Positions 55,060 to 64,000 of a stretch of 64,000 nucleotides of DNA are shown piece after piece. A program made the translations under genes and the position numbers. Origin of the DNA: JABDLO01 sp041749255 (GTDB lineage: Bacteria; Bacteroidota; Bacteroidia; Chitinophagales; Saprospiraceae); assembly GCA_041749255.1 (NCBI GenBank), contig JBGTBR010000064.1, forward strand, positions 71,908-135,907, written 5' to 3'. The notes below the pieces were generated by a model. That model searched no databases. It was not told the origin of the DNA and saw only the letters and a program-made list of their open reading frames with translations. How positions within the stretch are numbered: position 1 is the first letter of the stretch; every line of letters starts with the position of its first letter.

Positions 55060-55379
55060 AAATGAACTACTTTAAGCTGTATTTTTATCTATATCATACC
55101 TCTTAAGATAAGAGTATAGCTTTATTAAAATTGTGGCAAAGATGGTTATTTGCATATAGCTTCCAGCAGGGAGCGGAAATTTTTTCTTTGACCTGTAGTA
55201 TTTTTTCCACGATGACGACAAAAGATGATAAAATAGTCCTTACTTTTAGAATAATGAGAACAATTCATTTTTACATTGCAGTGGTATATTTTGGATTATT
55301 GCATAATATTGCTGAACGCAAGAATGAAAACCACTTGCGATTTTTATTTTTGGCTTACAAATGAACATTTAATTAACGT
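55060..55379. other. 320-bp intergenic region between proC and the metalloprotease gene
   Basis: Divergent promoter region. A hairpin with CTCTTA (55100-55105), AGA, TAAGAG (55109-55114), extendable by ATA/TAT with one bulge, lies about 40 bp upstream of proC and could be an operator. Near the right end, TATTTTTG (55345-55352) matches the -7 form for the rightward gene. A 77-codon frame at 55131-55364 has no recognisable features and is not called. Confidence 0.4.
55345..55352 (+). promoter_or_regulatory. Candidate -7 element for the metalloprotease gene
   Basis: TATTTTTG, an exact TAnnTTTG match 28 bp before the start at 55380. No clear -33 element. Confidence 0.35.
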
Positions 55380-57758
55380 ATGAACAGAACATCATTGTTG
55401 CTATTAATGCTTGTGCTTGCTCTCCCGATTACTTCACAACAGTATACCGGATTTTTTGACTTTTCCTGGGACGATGAAAAAGGTAAATTGCTTCTGGAGG
55501 TAAAATCCCCTGGTGAAGAGTTTATTTATGTCAACAGTCTTGTCACCGGGGTAGGATCCAATGATCTGGGTCTCGATAGAGGTCAACTCGGAAGTACGCG
55601 ATTGGTTCGATTTGAGAAAACGGGTGAAAAAATCCTTCTCATTCAATCGAATACCCGGTACAGGGCCATATCAGAAAACCCGGCTGAAGTCAAATCTGTG
55701 AAAGAGGCATTTGCCGAATCAGTTCTTTGGGGATTTAAAATAGAAGAGAAAAAGAATGGTTCTTATATTATCGATTTGAGTCCTTTTTTACTAAGAGATG
55801 CACATAATGTTACTTCCAGGTTGAAAAGCAATAAACAAGGATCTTACAAAGTAGAGAAAGAGAGATCAGCAGTCTACCTTGATAACACTTTCAGCTTTCC
55901 CGATAATTCAGAATTTGAAGCATTAATTACACTCACCGGTGAACCGGAAGGTTCAGAATTGAGGTCTGTAACTCCCAGTCCTCAGGAAGTAAGTGTAAGA
56001 CAGCATCATTCTTTTGTGCGATTGCCAGACGATAATTATAGACCCAGAGAATTTCATCCATTCTCGGGTTATTATTCGATGTCGTTTGCCGATTACGCCA
56101 CTCCGATCCAGGAGTCTATGCAAATCAGGTATATTACACGGCACAGATTGGAAAAAAGGAATCCAGATGCAGTTTTGAGTGAACCCGTAGAACCTATTGT
56201 ATATTATATTGATCCCGGATGTCCCGAGCCGGTAAAATCGGCTTTGATGGAAGGCGCTGCATGGTGGAATGAAGCGTTCGAATACGCGGGTTTTCAAAAT
56301 GCTTTTCATGTCAGAGAATTACCGGATGGGGCGCACCCAATGGATGTCAGGTATAATATTATACAATGGGTTCACAGAAGTACGAGAGGCTGGTCTTACG
56401 GGTCCAGCGTCACCGATCCGAGGACAGGTGAAATCATTAAGGGACATGTCAGCCTGGGTTCATTAAGAGTGAGACAGGATTTTTTAATCGCCCAGGGAAT
56501 TATGTCTCCTTATAGTGGGGTTGCTGAAAATGATGACCCTATGACAGAAGTAGCTCTTGCGCGTTTAAGGCAGTTGTCAGCTCATGAAGTGGGACATACC
56601 ATTGGACTAGTCCACAACTTTACCGCATCGGTTAATGACAGAGCATCAGTTATGGACTATCCGCACCCATATATAAAATTGGATGACGGGCAGATTATTT
56701 ACGAGGACGCTTATGATATAGGTATTGGTATTTGGGATAAAAGAGCCATACTATACGGGTATAAACATTTTACTGAAGATATCGATGAGAAAGAAGCACT
56801 TTCCAAAATCATTAAAGAAACTAAATCGTTGGGCTTACTCTTTATGGCCGATTCAGATTCGAGACCTCCAGGCAGCGTGCACCCTCAGGCACATTTATGG
56901 GATAACGGTTCTTCAGCAATAGATGAACTAAAAAGAATCAACCAGTTGCGTTCTTCTGCTCTAAATAGAATTGGACTACATTCGATCAAGGAGGGCGTAC
57001 CTTACTCTGAATTGGAAAAAGTTCTTGTACCAGTTTACCTCATGCACCGGTATCAGGCGGAAGCAGTCAGTAAAATACCGGGAGGTATGTATTATTCATA
57101 TAGTGTAAAAGGTGACGAAGAAGTAAATACCTTAACAGAAGTACCCATTGATATGCAAAAAGCAGCAGTCAAGGCACTATTGGAAACCGCAAAACCTGCT
57201 CTGTTGAAAATTCCACAACATATAGTAGATATCATTCCACCTCCAGCCCTTGGATATAGCAGAGACAGAGAATCTTTTAAAGGTCATACAGGATTGGCTT
57301 TCGACCCGATCAGTCCTGCAGAAGCATATATCAATGATCTGTATGGGTGGATGCTCAATGAAGAAAGACTTGCGCGAATTCAAAGACTTCATAGTTATAC
57401 TCTTTCTGAATATCTGGAAAATATCATTGAATCGATTTTTGAAGACTATGGCAGTGATCATATAGAAATGTCGATAGCTATGCAATCACAAAAAGGATTG
57501 GTGTATCGTCTTATCCAACTATCTCTCCATGCAAATGATAAACAGGTTGCAGCCATTGCCCATTACCAACTTGAACAACTAAAGGATTCTTATTTAACTG
57601 TTCTAACTGGTCCGATTGATAGAATTGCCCACATTGATTATTTAGGAAATGTCATCAGCAAATCCATGGCAGAACCGGATAAATGGAAGATGCCTCAACC
57701 GATTACAATGCCTCCCGGGGCGCCTATTGGTTGCGGTGGATTTCACGAAATGGATTGA
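55380..57758 (+). CDS. Secreted zinc-dependent metalloprotease (DUF5117/DUF4953 type)
   Basis: 792 aa with a signal peptide (residues 1-19, ending 'LPITSQQ'). A beta-rich N-terminal region (about 20-230, DUF5117/5118-like: 'GLDRGQLGSTRLVRFEK') is followed by a metzincin-like catalytic domain. The zinc motif is H402-E403-x2-H406-x5-H412 ('HEVGHTIGLVHNF'), and 'ASVMDYPHP' supplies the Met-turn-like segment. The C-terminal helical region continues to the end with a Cys in 'PIGCGGFHEMD'. Such proteins are abundant in Bacteroidota and are presumed exported peptidases, though the substrate is unknown. Single gene with its own probable promoter; convergent with the MFS gene. Confidence 0.92.
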   Translation: MNRTSLLLLMLVLALPITSQQYTGFFDFSWDDEKGKLLLEVKSPGEEFIYVNSLVTGVGSNDLGLDRGQLGSTRLVRFEKTGEKILLIQSNTRYRAISENPAEVKSVKEAFAESVLWGFKIEEKKNGSYIIDLSPFLLRDAHNVTSRLKSNKQGSYKVEKERSAVYLDNTFSFPDNSEFEALITLTGEPEGSELRSVTPSPQEVSVRQHHSFVRLPDDNYRPREFHPFSGYYSMSFADYATPIQESMQIRYITRHRLEKRNPDAVLSEPVEPIVYYIDPGCPEPVKSALMEGAAWWNEAFEYAGFQNAFHVRELPDGAHPMDVRYNIIQWVHRSTRGWSYGSSVTDPRTGEIIKGHVSLGSLRVRQDFLIAQGIMSPYSGVAENDDPMTEVALARLRQLSAHEVGHTIGLVHNFTASVNDRASVMDYPHPYIKLDDGQIIYEDAYDIGIGIWDKRAILYGYKHFTEDIDEKEALSKIIKETKSLGLLFMADSDSRPPGSVHPQAHLWDNGSSAIDELKRINQLRSSALNRIGLHSIKEGVPYSELEKVLVPVYLMHRYQAEAVSKIPGGMYYSYSVKGDEEVNTLTEVPIDMQKAAVKALLETAKPALLKIPQHIVDIIPPPALGYSRDRESFKGHTGLAFDPISPAEAYINDLYGWMLNEERLARIQRLHSYTLSEYLENIIESIFEDYGSDHIEMSIAMQSQKGLVYRLIQLSLHANDKQVAAIAHYQLEQLKDSYLTVLTGPIDRIAHIDYLGNVISKSMAEPDKWKMPQPITMPPGAPIGCGGFHEMD

Positions 57759-57861
57759 TATTTTTGCTTATTAATCGATTGGGTTTATTAAATATTTATT
57801 GGTTTAAAGGGACAGGAAGGTTCAACTCTCCAGAAGGGGATTTTAAAATGTATATTCCAGG

Positions 57862-59055
57862 TTAAATCTTCTTTCTTATCCAGTAGAAACCTATAACGCT
57901 CAGCAAATTGAGTGACCCGGTTAATATCCACAAAACTGTAAAACCATACTGATCCAGTATATTGGTTCCAAAGAGTGGAGCTAAAATGAAACTGGCGGCA
58001 AATATCATCGTGTACAATCCCATATATTCTCCCATAGAACCCTTTTCACCTCTGTTTAGAGCTATAGCATTGGCAAAAGGAAAGTTGAAAATCTCTCCAA
58101 AACCTACTAGTAAGGAAAATCCCAGAAATATAAGCAACCAATGTCCGGGTATGTTGAGAAAATAATAGCCAAAACCTATCATAAGTGCTCCGGTAATGAC
58201 CCAAAATACAGAAGAACCTCTTCTTTCCATGATGTATACAAACGGCATTTCGAACAGGAAAATGATAAGCCCGTTAAGCGTAAAAAACAACCCTATTTGA
58301 ATTTCTGTCATATGCAATACCCTTTCAAAATACAAAGGAACAGTAGAAAGAATTTGGAAAAAGGCCGTGAGATTGAGTAAGTTAATCAATAGAAAAACTA
58401 TAAAAACGGTATCCTTATAAACACTGAAAGATGGTGCTCCACTTTCTTTTTTGGCGGCTTCTTTTGTTTCTTTTTCCTCCAAAAAATAGAGTAAAAACAA
58501 TCCAGCTATTATACATGTGAAACCATCGACTAAAAATAGCCACATATATCCGGCAGTACCAGCAATAAAACCACCCACAGCGGGACCCACACTTATACCT
58601 AAATTTATAGCCATCCTGACCAAAGAAATCGCCCTGGTTCTGTTTTCAGGCTTACTGTATACCGCTACAGATGAGAACATGGCAGGCCTGAGCATGTCTG
58701 CGACTGTACTCACTAAAAATATGGCTACCACCAATGTATAAAAGTCCTTGTAAAATGCCAATGAAGCCAATCCAGCCCCCCCAAATATAAGGCTGATTAC
58801 CATGACTTTGTAATATCCAATACGATCCGACAGCCACCCTCCTGTCCATGATCCCACCAAAGATCCCACTCCAAAACTACCTGTAAGCAATCCCGCTTGA
58901 ATTATTGAGAACTGAAGTTCCTGCGTAGCGTAGATGGTTAGAAAAGGAATGACCATCATGCCGCTGCGATTGATGAGCATTACCAGAGACAGCATCCAAA
59001 CCTGTCGGTTAAGACCACTAAATGACTTTTTATAAAAACTCCATACTTGTACCAT
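57862..59055 (-). CDS. MFS transporter
   Basis: 397 aa with about 12 membrane helices in two halves, a major facilitator superfamily secondary transporter. Motif A is visible in the first half: 'GWLSDRIGYYKVMV'. A hydrophilic loop between helices 6 and 7 ('EEKETKEAAKKESGAPSF') separates the halves. It resembles drug:H+ antiporter (DHA1) types, but the substrate cannot be told. Upstream (59080-59100) a perfect 8-bp inverted repeat may be an operator. Convergent with the metalloprotease gene; divergent from gcvP. Confidence 0.9.
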   Translation of the reverse strand: MVQVWSFYKKSFSGLNRQVWMLSLVMLINRSGMMVIPFLTIYATQELQFSIIQAGLLTGSFGVGSLVGSWTGGWLSDRIGYYKVMVISLIFGGAGLASLAFYKDFYTLVVAIFLVSTVADMLRPAMFSSVAVYSKPENRTRAISLVRMAINLGISVGPAVGGFIAGTAGYMWLFLVDGFTCIIAGLFLLYFLEEKETKEAAKKESGAPSFSVYKDTVFIVFLLINLLNLTAFFQILSTVPLYFERVLHMTEIQIGLFFTLNGLIIFLFEMPFVYIMERRGSSVFWVITGALMIGFGYYFLNIPGHWLLIFLGFSLLVGFGEIFNFPFANAIALNRGEKGSMGEYMGLYTMIFAASFILAPLFGTNILDQYGFTVLWILTGSLNLLSVIGFYWIRKKI

Positions 59056-59480
59056 CGGTATTCCCGTTGATGAGCAAATAATCCATTAAAACAATGGATT
59101 TTAATTTGCATTTTTTTGTAAAAAGTCGTGCAATATCTGATTTTTTTTAATCATTGGTTGTTCCAAATAAGTACAAATAGACAAGATGTTAAATTCTATT
59201 GGGCAAGCGGTAAATAATGTGGATGAATAAAGGAGATAATCCTCTTGAAAGTTATAGACTGGATTTTTAAATATAGATCCTTTTTAGTAATGTTGATTTT
59301 TGATTTGAATAAAATTATCTTTCTTTAATCTACTAACTATATGATTTGATACCTGTATCTTAGCCCTTGTGTTTTATTCATGATATAATCTATTTGAAAA
59401 AATTAAATGTTAAGGATTAGATAAATATGATATTACACCTGTAGCCAAATATTTTCTTACTTTATTAACCAAATTGTAAA
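59056..59480. other. 425-bp intergenic region between the MFS gene and gcvP
   Basis: Divergent promoter region. Left part holds the inverted repeat at 59080-59100. Right part holds a possible gcvP promoter: TTG (59293-59295), 20 bp, TATCTTTC (59316-59323), one mismatch at the last base. I looked for a glycine riboswitch in the 150 nt before gcvP and saw no convincing GGAGAG-type core or paired aptamers. No gene found. Confidence 0.4.
59080..59100 (-). promoter_or_regulatory. Perfect inverted repeat upstream of the MFS gene
   Basis: AATCCATT (59080-59087) and AATGGATT (59093-59100) around a 5-bp spacer, 25 bp upstream of the MFS start codon. Transporter genes are often controlled by repressors binding such sites, but no regulator gene is adjacent. 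It could equally be a hairpin in the leader. Confidence 0.35.
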
Positions 59481-62366
59481 ATGCAATTATCCTCATTTCA
59501 AAGAAGACACATTGGTATCAACGAGGCAGAAAGTCTTGAAATGCTATCCAGAATCAGAGTTGAAAATATAGATCAACTCATTGATGAAACCATACCTGAT
59601 GACATAAGGCTCACAGGTGAATTTGATATGCCACCAGCACTAACAGAACACGATTTTCTTCTCCATTTGGAAAATATTGCCAATAAAAATATTATAGGTT
59701 CCAATTTTATAGGGCAGGGATATTACGGGACTTTTACCCCTTCGGTGATTCTTAGGAATGTATTCCAAAATCCCGGTTGGTACACACAATATACACCTTA
59801 CCAGGCCGAAATTGCTCAAGGCAGACTGGAAGCTTTACTAAATTTCCAAACAATGGTATCCGACCTTACAGGATTACCCATAGCCAATGCTTCATTATTA
59901 GATGAGGCCACCGCTGCAGCTGAAGCAATGGCCATGTTTGAAGGAATATGGAGCAAAAAGAAAAAAGGTCAGAAGGCAGCTAAGTTTTTTGTAGACAAGG
60001 AGGTGTATATTCAAACACTGGATGTAGTCATTACCCGTGCCATACCGCTAAACATAGAAGTAGTGGTGGGTGATTACAAGGATTTTTCACCTGGGGACGA
60101 TTACTTTGGTGCATTGGTACAATATCCCAATGCTAAAGGCGCCTTGAAAGACTATCGCGATTTTGTAGTGAAATGCAATGAATTGGATATATTGGTTTGT
60201 GTAGCTTCTGATCTTATGGCTCTTTCTTTGATAACTCCTCCTGGAGAATGGGGTGCCGACGCTGTTGTCGGAAACAGTCAGAGATTTGGGGTGCCCATGG
60301 GTTATGGCGGACCTCACGCTGCTTTTTTTGCAACCAAAGAAGATTACAAAAGACTCATTCCCGGTCGAATCATAGGAGTGTCGATTGACAGGCAGGGAAA
60401 CAATGCTTTACGCATGGCGCTGCAAACCAGAGAACAGCATATCAAAAGAGAAAAAGCCACCTCCAATATATGCACAGCTCAGGCTCTATTGGCCGTTATG
60501 GCAGGTTTTTACGCTGTCTATCACGGTCCGGAGGGTATAAAAGACATCGCTTCCACCATTCACAAAAAAACGTGCTCATTGGTCAACTGGTTTGTCGATA
60601 ATGGGTTTAAACTCCACACAGAACATTTATTTGATACTATATTTTTACATGTGGATATATCTTTTTGCGATAAAGTAAAGAGGATAGCTGCCGCCAAAAA
60701 TTATAATTTTTTCTATACTAAAGAGGGGATCTCTATTTCTGTAGATGAAACCACTTCACAGGAAAATTTGAGGGGAATTATAGATATTTTTACACAAGCC
60801 AGTTCAGATAATAACGGGAATAAATATGTTGAGTCTGAGCCAAATCCGAAACATGAATCCAGAATACCTAAGGATTTAGAAAGGCAAACACCATTTATGA
60901 CTCATCCGGTTTTTAATGATTTTCATACTGAAACCAAAATGATGAGGTATGTAAAAAGCCTGGAGAATAAAGATTTATCATTGGTGCATTCTATGATTTC
61001 TTTGGGATCGTGTACCATGAAACTGAACGCTGCTACAGAACTTATACCGGTCAGCTGGGCTGAATTTGCCAATTTGCATCCTTTTGCTCCCCTCGATCAA
61101 ACAAAGGGATATCAGCAAATATTCACTGAATTAGAAAAATATCTTTGTGAGATAACCGGGTTTACAGCTTGTTCATTGCAACCCAATAGTGGTGCTCAGG
61201 GCGAATACGCGGGGTTAATGGCCATAGCTTCGTATCACCACAGCAGGAATGAACAACACAGGAAAGTTGCTTTAATTCCTTCATCGGCTCATGGTACAAA
61301 TCCAGCGAGTGCTGTAATGGCTGGAATGACTGTAGTAGTGGTAAGATGTGATGAAAATGGGAATATTGATGTAGATGATTTGCGGGAAAAGGCAAAACAA
61401 CATAAAGACCAACTCGCAGCACTCATGATCACTTATCCAAGTACTCACGGAGTTTTTGAAAAAAGAATCATCGAAATATGTAAGATCATTCACGAAAATG
61501 GCGGGCTTGTTTATATGGACGGTGCCAATATGAACGCACAGGTTGGCTTTACCAATCCCGGAATTATCGGTGCAGATGTGTGCCATCTTAATCTCCATAA
61601 AACTTTCGCCATCCCACACGGAGGAGGAGGCCCCGGAATGGGTCCCATTTGTGTCAATGATAAACTTGCACCCTTTCTTCCCGGACATAAATTAGTCGAT
61701 AATGGCTTACCAGACGAAAACACAGCTATATCTGCTGCTCCATGGGGAAGCTCAAGTATTTTGCTTATTTCTTATGCATATATCAGGATGTTAGGTAAAA
61801 AAGGACTAACCAATGCAACGCGGTATGCCATTCTCAATGCCAACTATATGAAAGCCATATTAGAGGAACATTATCCGGTACTTTACACTGGTAATAAGGG
61901 AAGAGTTGCCCACGAAATGATCATTGACCTCAGGCAATTTAAAGCTATCAATATTTCCGCTGAAGATGTTGCGAAAAGGTTGATCGACTATGGATTTCAT
62001 GCGCCTACGGTTTCTTTTCCTGTAGCCGGCACCATCATGATTGAGCCTACTGAAAGTGAAAGTAAAGACGAGCTGGACCGGTTTTGTGAGGCGATGATTT
62101 CTATAAAACAGGAAATCGATAATGTGGCTTCAGGTACTTTTGATAAAGAGGACAATGTACTCCATAATGCACCTCACACACTTTCTGTTATTACATCTGA
62201 TGTATGGGAGCATCCATATTCAAGAAAACAAGCTGCATACCCGTTAGCTTACCTTACACCTTTCAAATTTTGGTCTAGTGTGTCAAGGGTGGATAATGCA
62301 TTTGGTGATAGAAACCTGGTTTGTACCTGTCCGCCCATTGAGTCATATGAAAATTCTGATGTATAG
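59481..62366 (+). CDS. gcvP: Glycine dehydrogenase (decarboxylating), P-protein
   Basis: P-protein of the glycine cleavage system: removes CO2 from glycine with pyridoxal phosphate and passes the aminomethyl group to the lipoyl H-protein. 961 aa, the fused single-chain form (both halves, about 1-440 and 460-961), like the E. coli enzyme. The PLP lysine is K707 in 'NLHKTFAIPHGGGGPGMGPI'. Other parts include 'GSNFIGQGYYGTFTPSVI' and 'SLGSCTMKLNAATEL'. gcvT and gcvH are not adjacent, which is usual in Bacteroidota. Single gene. Confidence 0.97.
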   Translation: MQLSSFQRRHIGINEAESLEMLSRIRVENIDQLIDETIPDDIRLTGEFDMPPALTEHDFLLHLENIANKNIIGSNFIGQGYYGTFTPSVILRNVFQNPGWYTQYTPYQAEIAQGRLEALLNFQTMVSDLTGLPIANASLLDEATAAAEAMAMFEGIWSKKKKGQKAAKFFVDKEVYIQTLDVVITRAIPLNIEVVVGDYKDFSPGDDYFGALVQYPNAKGALKDYRDFVVKCNELDILVCVASDLMALSLITPPGEWGADAVVGNSQRFGVPMGYGGPHAAFFATKEDYKRLIPGRIIGVSIDRQGNNALRMALQTREQHIKREKATSNICTAQALLAVMAGFYAVYHGPEGIKDIASTIHKKTCSLVNWFVDNGFKLHTEHLFDTIFLHVDISFCDKVKRIAAAKNYNFFYTKEGISISVDETTSQENLRGIIDIFTQASSDNNGNKYVESEPNPKHESRIPKDLERQTPFMTHPVFNDFHTETKMMRYVKSLENKDLSLVHSMISLGSCTMKLNAATELIPVSWAEFANLHPFAPLDQTKGYQQIFTELEKYLCEITGFTACSLQPNSGAQGEYAGLMAIASYHHSRNEQHRKVALIPSSAHGTNPASAVMAGMTVVVVRCDENGNIDVDDLREKAKQHKDQLAALMITYPSTHGVFEKRIIEICKIIHENGGLVYMDGANMNAQVGFTNPGIIGADVCHLNLHKTFAIPHGGGGPGMGPICVNDKLAPFLPGHKLVDNGLPDENTAISAAPWGSSSILLISYAYIRMLGKKGLTNATRYAILNANYMKAILEEHYPVLYTGNKGRVAHEMIIDLRQFKAINISAEDVAKRLIDYGFHAPTVSFPVAGTIMIEPTESESKDELDRFCEAMISIKQEIDNVASGTFDKEDNVLHNAPHTLSVITSDVWEHPYSRKQAAYPLAYLTPFKFWSSVSRVDNAFGDRNLVCTCPPIESYENSDV

Positions 62367-62435
62367 AAAATGGATAATGGTTTATTCAATTGTCTCCACT
62401 GAGCCATAAGTATTACGTTTAAGAATAAGGAAAAA

Positions 62436-63155
62436 TCATTTTTCAGAAACCGCTGGTATCACATCTGTAAAATGATCTTTCTCTTCAAGCAGGCTTTCAT
62501 AATTCATTGTGATGTGGTTCTCCTCTACGATGACCTGAGTAATGCTTACAGTCATTACCCTGTTATCCCTGTTCATTACAAAATTTTGTGTTTCGTCTCC
62601 AATATTGCCATTCCTGTGAAGCAAAGAGATCGAATTTATATCCGGTTTGTGATTGTGCTCTTTTAAAAATTGAAGGAATAGAGCTTCTCGTTTTTGTTGT
62701 ATAGGACGGTCATACAGGGTAGAGGATGACCAAATATGCCCAATTCCCGGATCTTTATGGCTAATGTGTTTTTGTTTTCCGTCCCATCGGAAATCTATGA
62801 CATCCATTTCACTGGCTATGACAAAAGTAAAGGGTTCGATTCCAATAAAATCATATTTTTCTATGAAATCAAATGGTGTTTTATACCGGTACATATCTTT
62901 TGCCACCAAACCCCTGCTGGTTTTATAGGGTGGATTATGCCTATGTTTTATCAAAGCTCCATTAAGAACACACACTAAAACTTTATTTTCTGCTGCAATG
63001 ATCCAGGAACCTCCTTTTACATCTCTTGGATATAAAATTTGCCTTCCCTTAATCACTTCTTTGTGAATGGGAGTAGTAGCTCTATGGGGCGCTTCATCTC
63101 TGTTTGAGCTTAAGATGAATCCTCTATCCTGAGGTATATATGTAACTGTACACAT
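62436..63155 (-). CDS. NRDE-family (TANGO2-like) protein
   Basis: 239 aa with the diagnostic N-terminus 'MCTVTYIPQDRGFILSSNRDE', containing the NRDE motif. The family includes human TANGO2; its molecular role is debated, with links to lipid and heme handling. A Cys at position 2 is typical and would become N-terminal if Met1 is removed, as in Ntn-hydrolase-type enzymes, which is a plausible but unproven reading. It lies 16 bp downstream of the nitroreductase-fold gene and is probably co-transcribed with it; convergent with gcvP. Confidence 0.88.
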   Translation of the reverse strand: MCTVTYIPQDRGFILSSNRDEAPHRATTPIHKEVIKGRQILYPRDVKGGSWIIAAENKVLVCVLNGALIKHRHNPPYKTSRGLVAKDMYRYKTPFDFIEKYDFIGIEPFTFVIASEMDVIDFRWDGKQKHISHKDPGIGHIWSSSTLYDRPIQQKREALFLQFLKEHNHKPDINSISLLHRNGNIGDETQNFVMNRDNRVMTVSITQVIVEENHITMNYESLLEEKDHFTDVIPAVSEK

Positions 63156-63171
63156 GATTTATAAATGAAAA

Positions 63172-63837
63172 TTATTTGTACCAGAATAAAACATCCTTTT
63201 CTTCTTTTCTTTTCAAATCGGGAACTGTTGCATTGTCTGCAGGATATCCTACAGGAAGCAGAAGAAATGCCTTTTCATTTTCCGGTCTGTTAAGTATATC
63301 CTGTAGGAAATTCATGGGGCTGGGTGTATGGGTAAGTGTCACCAATCCCGCATGATGAATAGCGGCAATTAATAAACCGCTTGCTATCCCAACAGACTCG
63401 TTTACATAATAATTCTTCTTTTTTTCTGTCCCGTCTAAGTCGTACACTTTTTTAAATACCACAATCAGCCATGGGGCGATCTCCAAAAAATCTTTATGCC
63501 AGTCTGTTTCAAATGGAGCGAGATCTTTTAACCATTCTTCTGACATTCGCCCATGATAGTTGAGGTATTCTTCATCTTCAGCGGCTTTCCGAATTATTTT
63601 CTTGATTGAAGGGTCCCCTACAACACAGAAAGTCCATGGTTGTTTGTGGGCTCCCGATGGAGCCGTTGATGCTGTCATAACTACGTATCTTATAAGGTTT
63701 TCCGGTACATGCTTATCAGAAAAAAACCTCATCGATCTCCTTTTATCCATATATTGATAATAATGTTCGGCTCTTTTTACCGATTCAACCTGGGTAAATT
63801 CCGGCCCGGAATACAAGATAAATGGATAATTACTCAT
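63172..63837 (-). CDS. Iodotyrosine deiodinase-like flavoprotein (nitroreductase fold)
   Basis: 221 aa, FMN-dependent nitroreductase superfamily. Several long segments match animal iodotyrosine deiodinase (IYD) rather than general nitroreductases: 'RRSMRFFSDKHVPENLI', 'TASTAPSGAHKQPWTF', 'APWLIVVFKKVY', 'NESVGIASGLLIAAIHHAGL' and 'LLLPVGYPADNATVPDLKRK'. The three residues with which human IYD grips the zwitterion of its substrate (E157, Y161, K182) have counterparts at the same spacing: E90, Y94 and K115. IYD removes iodide (or other halide) from halotyrosines. A bacterial member from the Saprospiria species Haliscomenobacter hydrossis is known. First gene of a pair with the NRDE protein. Confidence 0.88.
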   Translation of the reverse strand: MSNYPFILYSGPEFTQVESVKRAEHYYQYMDKRRSMRFFSDKHVPENLIRYVVMTASTAPSGAHKQPWTFCVVGDPSIKKIIRKAAEDEEYLNYHGRMSEEWLKDLAPFETDWHKDFLEIAPWLIVVFKKVYDLDGTEKKKNYYVNESVGIASGLLIAAIHHAGLVTLTHTPSPMNFLQDILNRPENEKAFLLLPVGYPADNATVPDLKRKEEKDVLFWYK

Positions 63838-64000
63838 TATTTTTTACTTAAGGTTATATAACAATGGTTCGGTAAAAAATTAAGCTGCTATTTTACCTAA
63901 ATTCAGCACCTGTTTATAAAATTGATTAATTTTTATCAATTTATGGTTAAATCCATAGATTGAAAATATTCTGTAGATCATATTTCTGTTCTGTAATTCT

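Noticed and set aside
55131..55364. 77-codon frame upstream of the metalloprotease gene
   Set aside because: No domain, signal or conserved pattern, and it covers the probable promoter of the next gene.
59324..59480. Glycine riboswitch before gcvP
   Set aside because: No paired aptamer cores or conserved glycine-aptamer motifs could be seen in the leader.
1..64000. CRISPR arrays, tRNA/rRNA genes, insertion sequences
   Set aside because: No regularly spaced repeats, no T-loop-like tRNA ends in the gaps, and no transposase genes or terminal repeats were found on reading; a tRNAscan or Rfam run was not possible.

Overview
This 64 kb window is ordinary chromosome from a member of the Bacteroidota, most likely a Saprospiria-like lineage. 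The sequence is AT-rich. Almost no gene has a Shine-Dalgarno sequence, and several upstream regions carry the Bacteroidota promoter form (TTG or TTTG, 19-20 bp, TAnnTTTG). Phylum-specific families are present: a hybrid two-component system (HTCS), gldE-gldD, the moxR/bat operon, a GGPRDxTPP-type Ig-like lipoprotein and DUF2853. The Saprospiria placement is inferred from the gene set, including an iodotyrosine-deiodinase-like protein, and is less certain than the phylum. I see no rRNA, tRNA, CRISPR array, prophage or insertion sequence.

Layout. 1-5.4 kb: the tail of a probable sulfatase and a 1609-aa HTCS with an extra GAF domain. 5.4-10.4 kb (minus): aroQ, recQ and an MscS-type channel. 10.5-14.7 kb (plus): a XerC/D recombinase, then an operon of Ig-like lipoprotein, lptB and two small lipoproteins. 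14.9-22.9 kb: an eight-gene moxR/bat operon with three von Willebrand A-like proteins, a TPR protein, full-length BatD and a separate single-domain BatD-like protein. 23-30 kb: asnS, a secreted amidohydrolase, DUF2853, a possible small RNA, and mutY-ssb-gldE-gldD. 30-40.5 kb: polA, a Tat-exported Gfo/Idh/MocA protein, clpB, small uncharacterised genes, a thioredoxin-like protein and a VanY-type peptidase. 40.6-44 kb: a glycosyltransferase/flippase pair and a DUF1778-GNAT toxin-antitoxin operon with a palindromic operator in its promoter. 44-51 kb: an SH3 lipoprotein and a NAD-linked formate dehydrogenase cluster (fdhD, diaphorase subunit, molybdopterin subunit). 51-55 kb (minus): a three-gene operon with ribosomal protein S21 between two uncharacterised small proteins, a CPBP-type membrane protein with glyS, and proC. 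55-64 kb: a zinc metalloprotease, an MFS transporter, gcvP, and an NRDE protein paired with an iodotyrosine-deiodinase-like flavoprotein.

Functional themes. Most genes are housekeeping: translation, DNA repair and replication, protein quality control, amino-acid metabolism. Cell-envelope work recurs (lptB operon, bat operon, gldD/E, VanY, MscS). Formate oxidation to NADH and glycine cleavage suggest one-carbon metabolism. The points most worth following up are the deiodinase-like protein with its substrate triad intact, the operator layout of the toxin-antitoxin operon, the GAF-containing HTCS, the lptB-lipoprotein operon, the single-domain BatD, and the S21 operon with its unusual partners. 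No single locus stands out as an entirely new system.
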